Shown here in pieces: positions 1 through 11,474 of a stretch of DNA of 64,000 nt. The notes under the pieces were generated by a model, which did not search any database, had not been told where the DNA came from, and worked only from the letters and a program-made list of their open reading frames with translations. This DNA is from Selaginella moellendorffii. Taxonomy: Eukaryota > Streptophyta > Lycopodiopsida > Selaginellales > Selaginellaceae. The stretch is from contig NW_003314315.1 in the NCBI RefSeq assembly GCF_000143415.4, forward strand, positions 124,001 to 188,000, read 5' to 3'. A program made the position numbers and the translations under genes. Position 1 is the stretch's first letter; each line of letters opens with the position of its first letter.

Positions 1-1
1 C

Positions 2-903
2 CTTAGGCGCCAAGAAGAGGAAGCAAAAGATGGTCAGGAAGAGGTGTTTATGTTGGAGCTAAACCCAGTATCAGATCCAGTAGAAGAAGACGATGACGAC
101 AACAACGATGAAGAAGAAGAAGAAAAAGACGATGACGATGAAGAACTACTCCCAGGCTCGAGCGATCGACACTGCAAGGCTCGGAAAAGGACGAGGACAT
201 ACAAGACCGGCATCTATCCGTGCAGCATTTGCGAGCGAGTTTTCAAGTATAGTTGGCACCTCAAGAACCATCAGCTCGTCCACTCCGATGAGGTAACTTG
301 CCACTTTGCCTCGGAATTTAACACTAATCTGATGGTGTTGTTTTGGACTCCCCCTTGGATTGTCATTCCTCTCTTTGAGTTGGGGGAGTTGGGCGGACAG
401 GGTGAGAATCTAATGAGAGATTGCCCAGGCTTTGAGTCCACTTGCTTTGCATCTTCCCCTTCTTTCTTCCATTTTCTTCTCTTCTCTTTGTGCGATCGAT
501 CGAGTGATGATCGTCGCGTGGAAGGAAGGACCAGAGTGAAATTGGAGAAATCGGCAGCGAATGTGTCAACGCGAAGATAGAATTTGATAGTGGGGCTTGA
601 CTGCTAGCTGCAAGAGGAAAAAGAGATCCACTCCATGGACAAGGAAGAGCTAGTTCCTTTTGGAAGCCCCTCGCTCTGTTTCTACTCAGAGGAGGTAGCG
701 ATCGATTGCGAGGATCAGGACGAGAAGACGCTCCTGGAAGTAGACAGCTTCGTGTCATCGTCTCTGGTGCTGGGCGAGGCCGATCAGGCCGAGGATTCGC
801 ACATCCAGCCATCGCCCACGTGCCAGCTCGCGGATTCCCCCATTGGGTCGGCCAGATCGGGCGGGATCTCCAGCGATTCGGGCAGGAATTCCAAGATCTA
901 GAG
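2..903 (+). CDS. C2H2 zinc-finger protein, 5' partial
   Basis: Two exons, 2-292 and 617-903; the reading frame is open to the left edge, so the true start lies outside the window. The first exon carries a long Asp/Glu run, then a basic stretch and one classical C2H2 finger (CSIC, 12 residues, H-x3-H; core YPCSICERVFKYSWHLKNHQ). The donor GTAACT follows the HSDE codons at 292, and joining to the AG at 615-616 gives HSDE-EKEIHS in phase. The second exon is Ser/Asp rich and ends at TAG 901-903. The single visible finger and acidic run suggest a nuclear DNA-binding regulator; no target can be inferred. More fingers may lie upstream of the window. Confidence 0.6.
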
Positions 904-2427
904 GTATGCTTTTCAAATGAAAAGCATATTCCCCATACACTCGGACATAACTGATTCCATGTCTCGAGTTTCCTGGCACGAATATGATACTAAACAAAAA
1001 CTTGAAAGCAGCTACGCTCTTGGTTCCTCTTCAACAACACCCCAGGATGCAGGATCCAACCTCATCACCACCAGTTTGTCTCCTCTTGATCTTTCAAACT
1101 CATAGATCGCCTCCAGAAAACGAAAGTAGAATGTCAGTGCATGAACACTCGAAACTGAGACGTCTTCTCGAGTTTCCTGGTGCAGACATCTGTCAAATAT
1201 GATCCTAAGAGCTAGCTCGCATAGAACACGCACCTCCTCTTAGCAATATGACGTTCTTGGACCGCTCCAAGGCACTGCTTTCGGTCAGCGTGCCGTCCAT
1301 AAACTTGATATCAATACTAGCAGCGATCCATTCTCGAAGTTGTCATCTCGTCCTGCTGCCAGAAAGAAAACTCGTGACATTGCAAAACTAGACAAATAAT
1401 TCTCCAACCTTGAAGCTCGGCCCTGGTGGAGGCCCCATCAGATCAAACACTCTAGGAGGCTAGTGACAAGAGAAGGATGAGCTTCTCAATTGCAATCCCT
1501 TTGCAATGTTTGAGGTTTTTGTTGGATGTGCTAAATGTTTGAGGCATTGCATCAAGACACCTAGCTGTGTAGAGGCGCTCAACAAGCAGAGAAATTTTAA
1601 CAACTTATTAGGTCAAGATTCATAACAATTTCTTTGCAAAAAATTTCCAGTAATTCAGAAGGAAATTCAAGTGCCTGGTAGCAACAAAAATAGGAACCTA
1701 GCAGTTCACCATCATGACCATATATGCTAGTGGCAAAATTGAAGCTATAATAATGACCAAAAGTGTATGCAAGCAAGATCAAGACCAAGAACAAAGTTTT
1801 GGGTAGTTGATACTAGTTTCATATGCTTTTCTCATCATCTCTCCATGTTCATCATCTCAAACTAACTAGGCATGATTCAGGCTTAGATCAGCAACTTGAT
1901 TATGAGTTGGGCATGTTAAAAGGTAGAGATGATATGGCATTTAATTATGCCCATGTGGCAGTAGTTTCTATATATCATCTATATACAGTTGAGATACAAA
2001 GTTTTTTTGTCCTAGTGTGCCCATCTCTCTGCTATTTTCATTTCATTCTTTTATCTTTGTGTGCGTGTCTCTTTACTGCTTTCGTTTCATTCTTTGTCCT
2101 TGTGTGCACTTTTCTCTGCTGCTTTCATTTCATTCATCTCTCAAGCAACACAGCAAGCCACTAAAAAGACAAAGCATTCTCCTATCCTCGTTGAGCTCAA
2201 ACATGAACCTTGATGTGTTGTTAGACTTGCAGCAAAAAGTATCTTTCAGACCAAGCATCCAGGCTCAAACAACATCTTTGCAAGGAGTTCCTTAACTTGC
2301 CACAACATTCCAGATTGTGAGCAAAGATTAGCAACACACCCATTGATCCTCCATGGGTATTAGACCAAAGTTCATCAAGCAGCAAGCCCATAGCTTAAAG
2401 CCCAGAGGTTCCAGCATATTCAGATGT
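904..2427. other. intergenic, no gene recognised
   Basis: Only short unsupported frames are present. The sequence becomes AT-rich and T-rich to the right. It holds three imperfect copies of a ~48 bp T/C-rich unit near 2003-2145 (listed separately). The left part is probably the 3' UTR of the zinc-finger gene. Confidence 0.5.
2003..2145. repeat. imperfect tandem repeat, three ~48 bp units
   Basis: A unit of the form tttgtcct.gtgtgc...ctctgct.ctttcatttcattc occurs three times in a row with several differences between copies. The array is strongly pyrimidine rich on the + strand and has no coding support. Confidence 0.5.
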
Positions 2428-3813
2428 TTAACAACTATAATGAGACCCCTTTAGTTTTTGGTTCTGACAGACCTCCATCGGATACTGCATCTTTCGCAGA
2501 GATGGCTTCGCGACATTGTTTATCCACATTTGGCCTGCTTCTCCCATGATATTCTTCCCTGCCTTTTCAACGATCGTGGCATCTAGACTCCGTGGCAAGC
2601 AATAGCAGATCTTCCAATGCTCAACAGCAAGCACACAGTTAAGTGGCTGCTCGTCCAAGAAAGGCCATCCAAGCACGGAGACTCCAGCAACGATCGTCTC
2701 CAAAAGAGAATTCCATCCACAATGAGTGAGAAACGCACCCACGGAAGGATGCTTGAGAACCTGTGTGGACGGCATATTCAGCAAGAAAAAGAGGTAAAAG
2801 AAGAAGCTTACCTTGAGTTGAGGAGCCCAGGAAACAAACTTGCATTTGTCATAACTTGGATCTTCGAAAAGTTTTTGAAGCTCCTCGTTGTCTGATCACG
2901 AGTCCCGAATAGAGTTGCTTGATATGGTCAGGAGAAGCACTGGCCAGGCTTCCAAAGGAGATGTAGATGACTGTGGCTGCTCGTCCAGCCAGTCGAGTCA
3001 GCTCATATCTTCCGTCCAAAAACCACACCTCTCCCTCCCCTGCTCGACTTCGTCCACTCCAACCTGGCCGTCGAATGCAAATGATGGGAGCAATGGACCG
3101 ATTGGAACGAACACTGGATTGTCTCTAGCAGGCTGGTCGAGCTGAGATGTTTCCAACTCGTGGAAAGAGTTTATGAACACCCATTTTGTATGATCTGGTT
3201 CGTGCTATACCAGGTAGAGAAGTCGGGATCTAAGGGGTGGACTTCTTGAATTTGCAAAGTAAAATCCCGTCCAGCAATTGGAGGGAGGCCGGGTACGAAA
3301 TCAATGATCCTCGAAGTGCCTAAAAAATAATTTAAAGAAAAAATCAACCCAGACTGGAATAAAAGAAAAACATACCTTTTAGCGGCAAGAGTCCATTTTC
3401 CTTGAGCACAAGATGACCATTCTGGATGCTAAGCCACGAAGCAGAAAATGTTGAAAGAGTCACCTTGCAAATCCCGAACTGGCGAGCGACGTCTTGAAGG
3501 CTAGTAATTACTACATCGGTGAGCATGCAAGACACTCTAGCCAGAGAAGCATCTGCCATGACATCTTGAATAATTTCTAGCACCGCCAATTGAGATTTTT
3601 CTCCAGAATAGCAGTAAACTCGAGCAGAACCGTACAAAGTGCTGGCATTAGCTCGTTGCTCTGTAGCTAATTCTCCCTTTTGTGTGAGACCAAGAAAGTG
3701 ATGAAAAATCCACTAGATGCAAGCCTCTTACAAAGTTGAAGCATAGGATTCATGTGGCCTTGAGCTGGGACTGGAACTGCTAGCAAGTGTGGTCGCTACT
3801 TCATCTCCTCCAT
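2428..3813 (-). pseudogene. UDP-glycosyltransferase (family 1 UGT) pseudogene
   Basis: A whole plant UGT can be followed from N to C terminus in shifting frames. ATG at 3813 is followed by an in-frame TAG five codons later. Next come the N-terminal [18 protein letters not shown] segment, the acceptor-side core ending LLPLKG with an intron from about 3359, and the INSFHELE and IGPLLPSFAFDG segments. Then come an in-frame TGA after EDMS, two frameshifts around the ISFGSLAS stretch, and the PSPG box split by an intron at 2811-2761 (WAPQLK, then VLKHPSVGAFLTHCGWNS). The PSPG box keeps the HCGWNS signature that binds the UDP-sugar in the family. At least two stops and three frameshifts make a functional product unlikely. 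Sequence errors are an alternative, but the lesions are spread over the whole gene. Confidence 0.85.
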
Positions 3814-4054
3814 AGCTAGACTCCAATGGACACACGTTGTTGTTTCTTAGTTGGTAGTACACAGAACTAAGAAACAAACTAGTATTGGTAGTTGGTCAGA
3901 AGTTTTGAATTGCTGCTAGCACATAAAATTAAGAGAAATTGGTAGTTAGTTAGAAGTTTTAAATTTATTTCTATATGGATATTCTATGTTATATAAAGTC
4001 TAATAATAAAAGTTTGCTGATTATTATTATCATTATTATTAAAACAATTTCTAC

Positions 4055-4345
4055 GTGTTGCATATACCAATGCTTGGTTTGCTTAATAGTAGTTTTATTA
4101 TTACTTATTAATCTAATTTAAAAATAAAGTTTATAATTATAAGCATGTTTGTAATTTATAAACACAAGATTAATCTTATTGCATATAAACCATTAGATGA
4201 TAGAATAAAAAATAATATACTAGAAAAGGTTTAAGAAATTTTATAAATTATAAATATAAAATTAATCTAAATGAATAACAACCGTTAAATGGTAGAATAT
4301 CCTAGAATATCCAAGCATATTTTAGGTATATCTACCATCCCAGTC
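4055..4345. repeat. AT-rich dispersed repeat, inverted copy near 45.6 kb
   Basis: The stretch from the gcttggtttgcttaatagtag end to the ggtatatctaccat end reappears in reverse complement around 45548-45800, with matching order of several short blocks. The length and AT-richness resemble a decayed non-autonomous element. I see no clear terminal inverted repeats or target duplication, so the class is open. Confidence 0.4.
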
Positions 4346-4734
4346 TTTCTACAGGTTTGCTTAAGCAAACCAAAAAATTATATATCTAAAAATAATGTAA
4401 TTAATATAAATATTGTGTTATTATAGTAAGTAGAAACATGTAAAATTTAAACAGAAATTAATGAAATAATTATTAACTACACTTTATTTATCAATCAAAG
4501 GAAACTTTTAAAACACTAATGCACCATATTATTTAAATAAAATTAAGCTTTTTAGATCACAGCCATTATGACTACAGAGCTTTTTAACTAATAAATATAT
4601 GAAATAGGTTTTCTTTGTCAATTTATTTACAATCTGGGTTTATTTATGTTACCTTTAAAGATTTTATGGTATTAGTTAAACTAGTTTGTAAATGACAAAA
4701 GCAATCACTTAATTTCTATTAAACATAGTATATT

Positions 4735-4799
4735 ATATACACACACATATACACACACACACATACACACAGATATATATATATATATATATATATATT
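4735..4799. repeat. (CA)n/(TA)n microsatellite
   Basis: Interrupted CA repeats run directly into about eleven TA units. Simple sequence repeat with no gene nearby. Confidence 0.95.
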
Positions 4800-5000
4800 A
4801 GGTCACAACATGAATACTCACATAATAACTTTATAGACGTATGTTTCTTATATTTTTAATATGTTTATCTCTCTTTCTTCCAAAACCAAACCAACGGAGT
4901 TATTTATGTGACTGGGCTGATTTGATTATTTTCTCAAGTGGTGAAGCCTTGTAGATAGCCTCCAGGGTAGCTCAGATCCCGGCTAGTTCAAGTTTGAATT

Positions 5001-6769
5001 TTACATGGAGGCCTTTTGTCTAATCTCTGTGGAGGAGAGATCCACACGAAAAACGTTCTCTGGAAGGGACGAAAACATTTCTTTCACTTCTTCTGGAACA
5101 TTAACATCCAACATTGTCTGCGAAAAGAATGCATCAATAACGATCATGGGAACAATAAAACTTTCACCTTGAAAACGCCATCGACAATGCGTCCCGCAAC
5201 CATGAAATCACACCCGAGTCTCTGTACGTTCAGGAGAACTTCCATCATTCTCTCCCTGCTTCCACCATAGTACTTCTCCTGAAGAGATCAATTTTCGTGA
5301 AAGTGATGCGAGCAATGATATATAGCTTACATTGACAAGTCTCATCGCTGTGTCAACGCCGACGAGAAACGTACTGTCCGGGAGAATTTCCGCTTTCTTG
5401 TAGAAGAAAGGCTGGTTGGTCACTATCATAGTCTTTCCTGGCGAGTTCACAAAACATTGTGAGAACAGACCTCCTAGAATTCTCTCTCCATACCTCTTTC
5501 CACGAACTGCTTCACTCGCTGCTTGATCTCATGAACTGGAAGCGCTGGCTTGTCTGCGTTAATTGCTGATAGCTCGAAACACGGACTGCCGCCTTGCACA
5601 AGGCTGTAACTTGCGTTAGATCAACAAAAACATTTTCTATCAGGAAACTTACGTGCATGCCGTGCTCATCAGTGTAAGATGACCTTCATGCAATGGATTA
5701 AAAGCACCGGAAAGAACGACCCTTCTGCCGGTTCTACGATCTTTGCTATCTGTATCACAACTTATGAAAAAACTAAGCACTGAGCAAATTTCGAAGTACC
5801 TTCACCGGGATAACGGACCATGCAGACATTTCCATGTATTAGCTGCTCGAGCTCTTCGTCCTCTGCGTAATTCAGCCTCGACTCTCGAATTTCTTCCTCA
5901 GGGCTCTTCAATTCTACTGGTACCGCATTTCCAATCTCACAAACGTCAGCCATAGCCTGGACATAAATCAAAAGTTTGAGCGAACTGAAAAGCCTGGTCA
6001 TGAAAATCAAAACCTTGATCAGGAGCTGACTGGATAGACAATCCTCTCCAAAACGATCTCTATATCCCTGGAGATGAGATGAGAACAATCGATAAAATTC
6101 GTTGCTGTAAATATACAAGACCTTGTAAAGAGTGAGGTCATATCTCCAAAGAGATGAATGCGTTCGAGCAGATATGTGGCATCTGGAAAGAAAAAATGAA
6201 AATAAAAATCTTCCACGAAGAACACGAAAACAAAGTCACCTGTGATCCCCTCGCTTGGGACTCCCAGTCGTCAACGCACCAGTGACTCCAAATCCAGCCA
6301 CCAGAGTGCCTGCACTGCATTCCAAGAAAAAATCCGCTCACTCGATCGAGAAAAAACTCTAGTAGAAATCACACCTGGTAGCGAGAGAGTAAGAGCTCGA
6401 TTGTAAGCAGCGGTAGCCATCTCATCGGCTACTTCACGACTAGCATATTGCTGTGGAGCCTAAAATCCAAAGATCTTTCTTTGTTAGATCGAAGATATTC
6501 TAGCCTACTCTTCCAAGGAGCTGGATCATCGACGCGCGCGTATAGGGAACTGTGGCTTCCAGCAGCGTCTGTGAAGCTCGCGGCACCGACAGCAGCCACC
6601 CGAGCGCCTAGAATCCATAGAAATCCCCGATAGCAATCAAGCTAGGAATCGATCGATCGATCCACACAATGCGGCTGCTGACCTGCGATGCGCCGCCGGC
6701 GAGGTGAAGAACAGCGTGCGTTGGCGAGGAGTGGATCGCCTCGATCGCCGCCTTCATGGCCGAGTCCAT
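5001..6769 (-). CDS. CinA-C-like domain fused to cytidylyltransferase-like domain
   Basis: A multi-exon minus-strand gene with about eleven coding exons. The first exon is 6769-6683 (MDSAMKAAIEAIHSSPTHAV onward, 29 codons, donor GTCAGC); the last ends at the TAA at 5003-5001. The N-terminal half resembles the CinA C-terminal domain (HLAGGASQALGWLLSVP; GVTGALTTG followed by a PKRGDHR segment), the domain that deamidates NMN in bacterial CinA. The C-terminal half is a nucleotidyltransferase of the NMNAT/cytidylyltransferase fold with the HxGH signature in FNPLHEGHLTL and the segment TFLVGVDTAMRL; it ends in a conserved STEIR helix. Plants carry this two-domain protein but I do not know a proven reaction for it; pyridine-nucleotide metabolism is a reasonable inference. 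The start sits inside a promoter block that is duplicated upstream of UFL1 at 18.45 kb. Confidence 0.8.
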
Positions 6770-7075
6770 CGAATTGGAAGAACCCTAAACTATTTCACTC
6801 TATCATGAGCAGGCCAAGGCTCGTCGTCAAGCTCGGATGCTCCGGCAAGGAGTACATCACTCCTGATCCGATCGCGCAATCCTGGGACCCTGTCGGACCG
6901 ATGATCCCGTCCCAGGAGCATCGGCTATCAACAAACAGTCGGATCGCTTGCGGCAGGAGATGGGAGGCCCTGATCAATCGCCTCCAGATCATGAGCAGCT
7001 CGCCAGAGCTCGTGCAACGCTTGCTTCGCGATAGAGACGATGGTGATAATGTCACTGGAGAGAAGAAAGAAAGAA
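6770..7075 (+). pseudogene. shredded UFL1 5' fragment
   Basis: Blocks in the same order as UFL1 (18540-19350) are present with large internal deletions. They match the 5' leader (ccatcgaa.tggaa.aaccct), part of exon 1 (LVVKL then SGKEYIT), the start of exon 2 (gatcgcttgcggcaggagatgg), the SSSPEL segment, then a jump to exon 3 (LLRDRDDG.NVTGE). The intron between exons 2 and 3 is lost within a deletion. The homology also runs left into 6635-6770, through the promoter and first exon of the CinA-like gene. It is a relic and cannot encode a ligase. Confidence 0.8.
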
Positions 7076-7339
7076 GGAAAGCTCGAGAAGAACTAAGATG
7101 ACGAAAATGGAAGAAAGCTCGCAGCAAGAGATCAAGGCCGCGAGCTTCCAGCCGCGAGTGGAAGGAATGGTAGCATCCCTCCGGATGTGGAAGTGATCTA
7201 CGTCCCGCACGAGATCAAGAACAAGGACTCGGGCCTGAAAATCGGCCGGAGATTGGTCAGGAACTAGACTAGGCAGAGTGTGGAGATTTTTCTCGTATAG
7301 AATGTGAGCTTCTTTCTATCTATCTTGTATTGTTCTTGC
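7076..7339 (+). other. short coding-looking tail, unassigned
   Basis: After the UFL1 relic, one frame starts ATG at 7098 and a second frame reads PPDVEVIYVPHEIKNKD and ends at about 7267. The two halves look like one small protein broken by a frameshift, perhaps a gene fragment brought in with the rearrangement. I do not recognise the family. Confidence 0.25.
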
Positions 7340-7760
7340 CTGGATTTTGGGCAATGTACGCGGAGTGTGGCTCCATGGTGGAGCTCATCGCGTGTTTGAG
7401 AGGATCCGGGAGCACGATCTAGTGTCGTGGAATACCATTATCCTGGGCTATGCGGAGAATGGAGAGTGTGGTGAGGCCTTGGAACTTTTCTCTCGCATGG
7501 AGGACGTCGAGGGCCTTGCTCCGAATCGAGTGACTTTCCTCGCAGCGATCAAAGCCTGCACTCGGTTTGCTGCGAGAGAAGAAGGGAGGAAAGCTTGTCA
7601 AGCTAAGCCTGGACGACGGCGATGATCACGGGCTATGAGGAAAACGGCGAGAGCAGCATTGCTCTGGAACTCTACTCGCGACTGGCCGAAGGCCGCTGCG
7701 CTCAGACTGCGTCACCTTTGTCGCTGTTCTCTCAAGCCCGCTGTTCACACTCATGTCTCT
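7340..7760 (+). pseudogene. PPR protein fragment (+)
   Basis: Degenerate pentatricopeptide repeats: MYAECGSMVE, a one-base shift, then HRVFERIREHDLVSWNTIIL and LAPNRVTFLAAIKAC, followed after another shift by ITGYEENGESSIALELYSRL. The Ser-Trp-Asn and PN.VTF hallmarks of P/L-type motifs of plant PLS-class PPR proteins are visible. It meets an opposite-strand PPR fragment tail to tail near 7740. Confidence 0.75.
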
Positions 7761-8645
7761 TCCTTTAACCAAGAGCTCCGGCTTGCGAGCCTCGTTTCTT
7801 ATTGGAGCACTAGCACAGGCCTTGAGAACCGCAACGTAGCTTTGAGCGTCTGGTAGAATCCTGTCCCTTGTTTGCATGCGGCCGAAGAGCTCGAGAGCTG
7901 ATTCTCCGTCCCCGTTCTCGGCATAGCCGAGAATCATAATGGTCCACAGCACCAAGTTGCGACCCTTGATCCTGTCGAAAGCTTGACGACCATACTCGAT
8001 GTTCCCACACTTTGCGTAGGCGTCCACCAGGCTGCTTGCGACGAAAATGTCTTAGTCGAATCCAGCATTTGCAGCTAGAGAGTGTATATCTTTCACTCTC
8101 TCGAAACAACAGCCTTGATTCCCTTCCACCACCTTTGCTACCACGCCTTTAAGGCTGCAAGATAAGTCACGCGATCTGGAGTCCACCCTTGTTCTTGGAT
8201 TCTCCAAACAGCTCAAGAGCTTCTCGGCATACCTTTGAATCAGTGCACTCCACGAAGCTACGTCTCGCGTCAGCATCTTGTCAAACACTCGCTGAGAATC
8301 CGTCAAGCTTCCGTAGACGAAGATCAAACTGTTCGCCAGGAAGTGATCCAACATCCAACCGCACTTCATTGCCTCCGAGTGAAGCTCCAAGCACGTAAGT
8401 TTCACCATCTTTCCACCGATTTCCTTTAGACTGTCCGTTGTATCCGCTGTACAAGCCGCACAAGCTTTTACGGTCGCAAGGAAAGTAACTCGATTCGGCA
8501 TGAAGCCTTCGCTTTGCATCCCCACAAATAACTCCAAATCCAGCCCGCCTTCACCATTCACGGCATAAGCTAGAATCATCGCGTTCTAGGACACCAAAGT
8601 AGGCTGGATCAAGACTCCGTTGGCGTCGACTAAACTTCCACAACC
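7610..8645. repeat. inverted repeat, PPR segment, partner 12648-13632
   Basis: The reverse complement of this stretch matches 12648-13632 closely, including non-coding junctions (cgacgccaacggagtcttga at one end, gtgatcat.gccgtccagg at the other). Small indels distinguish the copies. Confidence 0.8.
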
Positions 8646-9048
8646 GGCGGACATAGCGATCAGCGTGTTGGCCACCGAAGAACCGAATCCACACCCACCT
8701 CGACCAGCCAGAGAGTGTATTGCTAAAACCTTCTCTCCAGGCACTGAACCTTCACAGCTCTCCCGTCTATCTTTTCGCCTCTCTCCTTCTCTGCCAAGTC
8801 CGAGCAAAGTTACCGAGACGGGAACACAGCCATCTTCTTCGCTTTGCATGCTCGAGAAAACGTCAAAGACGACTGCCCGTCACCAACCCATCCTGTCAAA
8901 CACGGCCCAAGCGTCCACCATGCTTCCATGCGTACATATCCACCAGAGTGCTGGCCACGAGTTTAACCCACTCCTCACAGCTCGAGCGTGAACCTCTCGT
9001 CCAGGCTCTAGCGCTACGAGCTTGACAAGCTTTCCTCCAACTTTCCTC
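7626..9048 (-). pseudogene. PPR protein fragment (-)
   Basis: Reading leftwards on the minus strand, PPR motifs occur in several frames. They are TLVDMYA near 8950, IHSLAGRGGCGFGSSVANTL near 8720, a long frame 8579-8052 with MILAYAVNGEGGLDLELFVG and PNRVTFLATVKAC, then LVDAYAKCGNIEYGRQAFDR and SYVAVLKACASAP. Stops (for example after NAGFD at 8052) and frame changes break the gene. The stretch about 7610-8645 has an inverted copy at 12648-13632. The family normally edits or processes organelle RNA; this copy should be inactive. Confidence 0.8.
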
Positions 9049-9055
9049 CAACTTG

Positions 9056-10330
9056 TGGGCCGTGCAGATTTGGCTAAAGTTCCCGAGGTGAAAGAACGCG
9101 TAGAGAAAATGCTGCAGAAACATGTCGAGACTCAAAGTGAGACAGCAACGGGGTTAGCTTTCGATCTTAAGGTACTTAACCAGGCGCTCGAGCAACAGGT
9201 GCAGGACGACTTCGAGCGTGCTCCAGAATACTACAAATGGTTCGGAGGCGTTGTGTGCTTGCTTTGGTCTGATGACTTCCAAAGGAAGAATTCGTGAGAG
9301 ACTCGTTGTCTAGGACGGACCTCGGCCAGCTATTGGAGTGCTTCAAACAGAAAGCTCACGGGCAGAAAATATCTTGGGCTCTATTACCTTTCCGGAAGCC
9401 GGCTGCGAGCTCTTCATTCCGTTGCGAGCTCTTCATTGTTGCTGCAGGTCGATGATAAGCACTGTAGCAAATGTAAATCGCGTGAAGATCCTTCCCGAGG
9501 AAAATACCGAGGAAAGTGGATTGTATGCGATGTTTGCCAACAGTGCTACAACTTTAGCTGTACCAGAGTTACTAAGAAGCAGGAGCTGGAAGTATTTTGG
9601 CAGTGTTCGTCCTGTAAGAGCATGAAAAGAGAAGAGCATTTGGAACCAAGGCGGCTGTTGCGATATTACGAAGGAGATCTGAAAGCTGCTCTACTGGAGG
9701 CCGGTGAGTTAGCGCTGACATCAGTTAACATTGGTTAACATTGGTTAACATAGTTGGCGAATGATGGCAGGTGCTGATGCTATCCAGTATGTTTGGAGGC
9801 CATTGATCAAGAATGATGGGGCTGTGGGCTACACTATTCTTCCTAGGACTCTGGCGCAACCAACTATAGCACCACGCCATCCAGTATCGGCAGAAGCTCT
9901 TAAAACACATATCAGTGCTCTTCGTGCATGGAACGATATCTATGGCGGGACTAGTAAGCCGGATGAGTTTGTACTCTGCTTCTTCCTGGCGGAGTCGAAC
10001 TATGACGGGTTCAGAGCTACTGCGACAAGTCCCACTAAACAAGCTGTGAAAGGTTCGTTATATATCCGTTTCATAGCTGCTCATACTTATGGAATGAACA
10101 ATGCAGGTATTCGCCAGTGCAAAGTGTTGCTGCGGTACGATGGTGAAGTGTGTAAACCTAATTATTTTGATCCTGTGGAAGACGTCCTGGGTGAGTGTGA
10201 ACAAGAAGGGGAAGTTTGCTTTCTGAATCCGTCTTGGAAAGTTTTTGTGTCTGTACTATCGCAAACTTTAATGCCAAAGCAGAAAAGCATAGGGTGCTAT
10301 TGCTCCAGATAGTCAGAAAGTCTCGATGGA
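9056..10330 (+). pseudogene. truncated P-loop NTPase/PHD-finger gene copy
   Basis: A damaged copy of the gene at 16061-18349. It begins abruptly inside the first exon (DLAKVPEVKERVEKMLQKHV), so the N-terminal Walker A part is absent. A frame break follows the DDFQR segment, and a deletion joins the ...KPAASSSF end to the PHD region. The PHD finger reads CYNFSC where the right copy reads CYHFSC, so the zinc-binding His is Asn. The 3' part (YVWRPLIKNDGAV; SKPDEFVLCFFLAESNYDGF) survives but lacks the GFGFQSYRDKSRR block and about 40 codons near the VLLRY segment. It lies in the left palindrome arm, in inverted orientation to its intact twin. Confidence 0.85.
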
Positions 10331-11474
10331 GAAAGGCAGGCTGCCTTTTTCCTGTGACAAAAAAGAAAAGCCAGCGTTGTTATGGAGCATTCCTGCTAGC
10401 AATTTCCAGGAATTTTTTTATTTTTTTCTTTTTTTTTTCCCATGAGATAGCTGAAAATTGAACAGAAAGCTTGCTCCGTAGCAGCACTTCACCTCAAGTT
10501 CTAAACACGAACAATTTCTCCTCCTCTCGAGCGCCAAATTGTGAGCTTCACAGACTCGTAGTAAAAAAACAGTCGTTCATGAACTGTATCAGATATCATC
10601 TTCTTACAAGGATCATATTTTTAATTAAGAATTAAATTTTATTGTATTTATAGTTATAATAAAATATTATACTTATAATTATATCATTTAAAATTTTAAA
10701 ATAAAAAATTAGTATATTTTTATTTCAAGAGTAATTTTGACAACGTTTTTATTTTAAAATGAGTTATTGGCATGTTTTCATGTTTTTCTTACCAGTTCTA
10801 ATGAATATTGAAACCCTGAGAACTGAAACCAATATTTGCGAGATTGAGTAATGAAATTATATACAAAGTGGTTCACACTAACTTATGGAGCATATTCTAT
10901 GTTTCTACACGTTAAAGGTTAAAAAAAATGACTCTATTGCGTTGTTTATGTTTGTTCATATATTGCACCCTTACAAAAGACTGCTTCACCTTGATGCTTT
11001 AAGAATCTCATCACTAGCTTTTGATGATGCATAAACATTCTTGGCTTGGCAACCCAGTAGCTGCTCCAATTAGCCATCCAGCAGATGCCCTTTAACACTA
11101 AGACCTCCTCTCTGCATGTTTGTTTAAATCAGCATTAAAATGTGTACAAAAGTGGTAGCAATGTTCTTATGCTTTCAAGAAGATAAACCGGAGCCTTACC
11201 GGGACCACTACCAAAAGGCTGTAATAGGCTTGAATTGCCAAGAAGAGGAGAATTTTATTAGCACATGGGATTGCAAGACTAAGAGAGTTATAACCAAGTT
11301 TGTGAGCTATACATGCAGATGCAAAGCTTCTTGAAGAGGAGCCATGTTTATCAAAACAAGGTCCAATTTCTTGCGTATTTTGTGATTGCTACGAAGCCAT
11401 GTAATTATCTGGTCAAAATTTTAATTCCATAATGCAAGTTTTCATTTTTTTTCTTTTTCTCACTTTTAAGGAGT
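10331..11474. other. AT-rich spacer of left arm
   Basis: No gene is visible. The AT-rich part (10610-10900) and a segment at 11010-11420 are repeated in reverse order at 15150-15920 in the right arm. The fragment with ccagttctaatga...gaaaccct also recurs near 45380. Confidence 0.6.

Larger units (their letters stand above)
3814..5000. other. AT-rich intergenic spacer
   Basis: No gene is visible. It contains a dispersed AT-rich repeat at about 4055-4345 and a CA/TA microsatellite, both listed separately. Confidence 0.6.
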
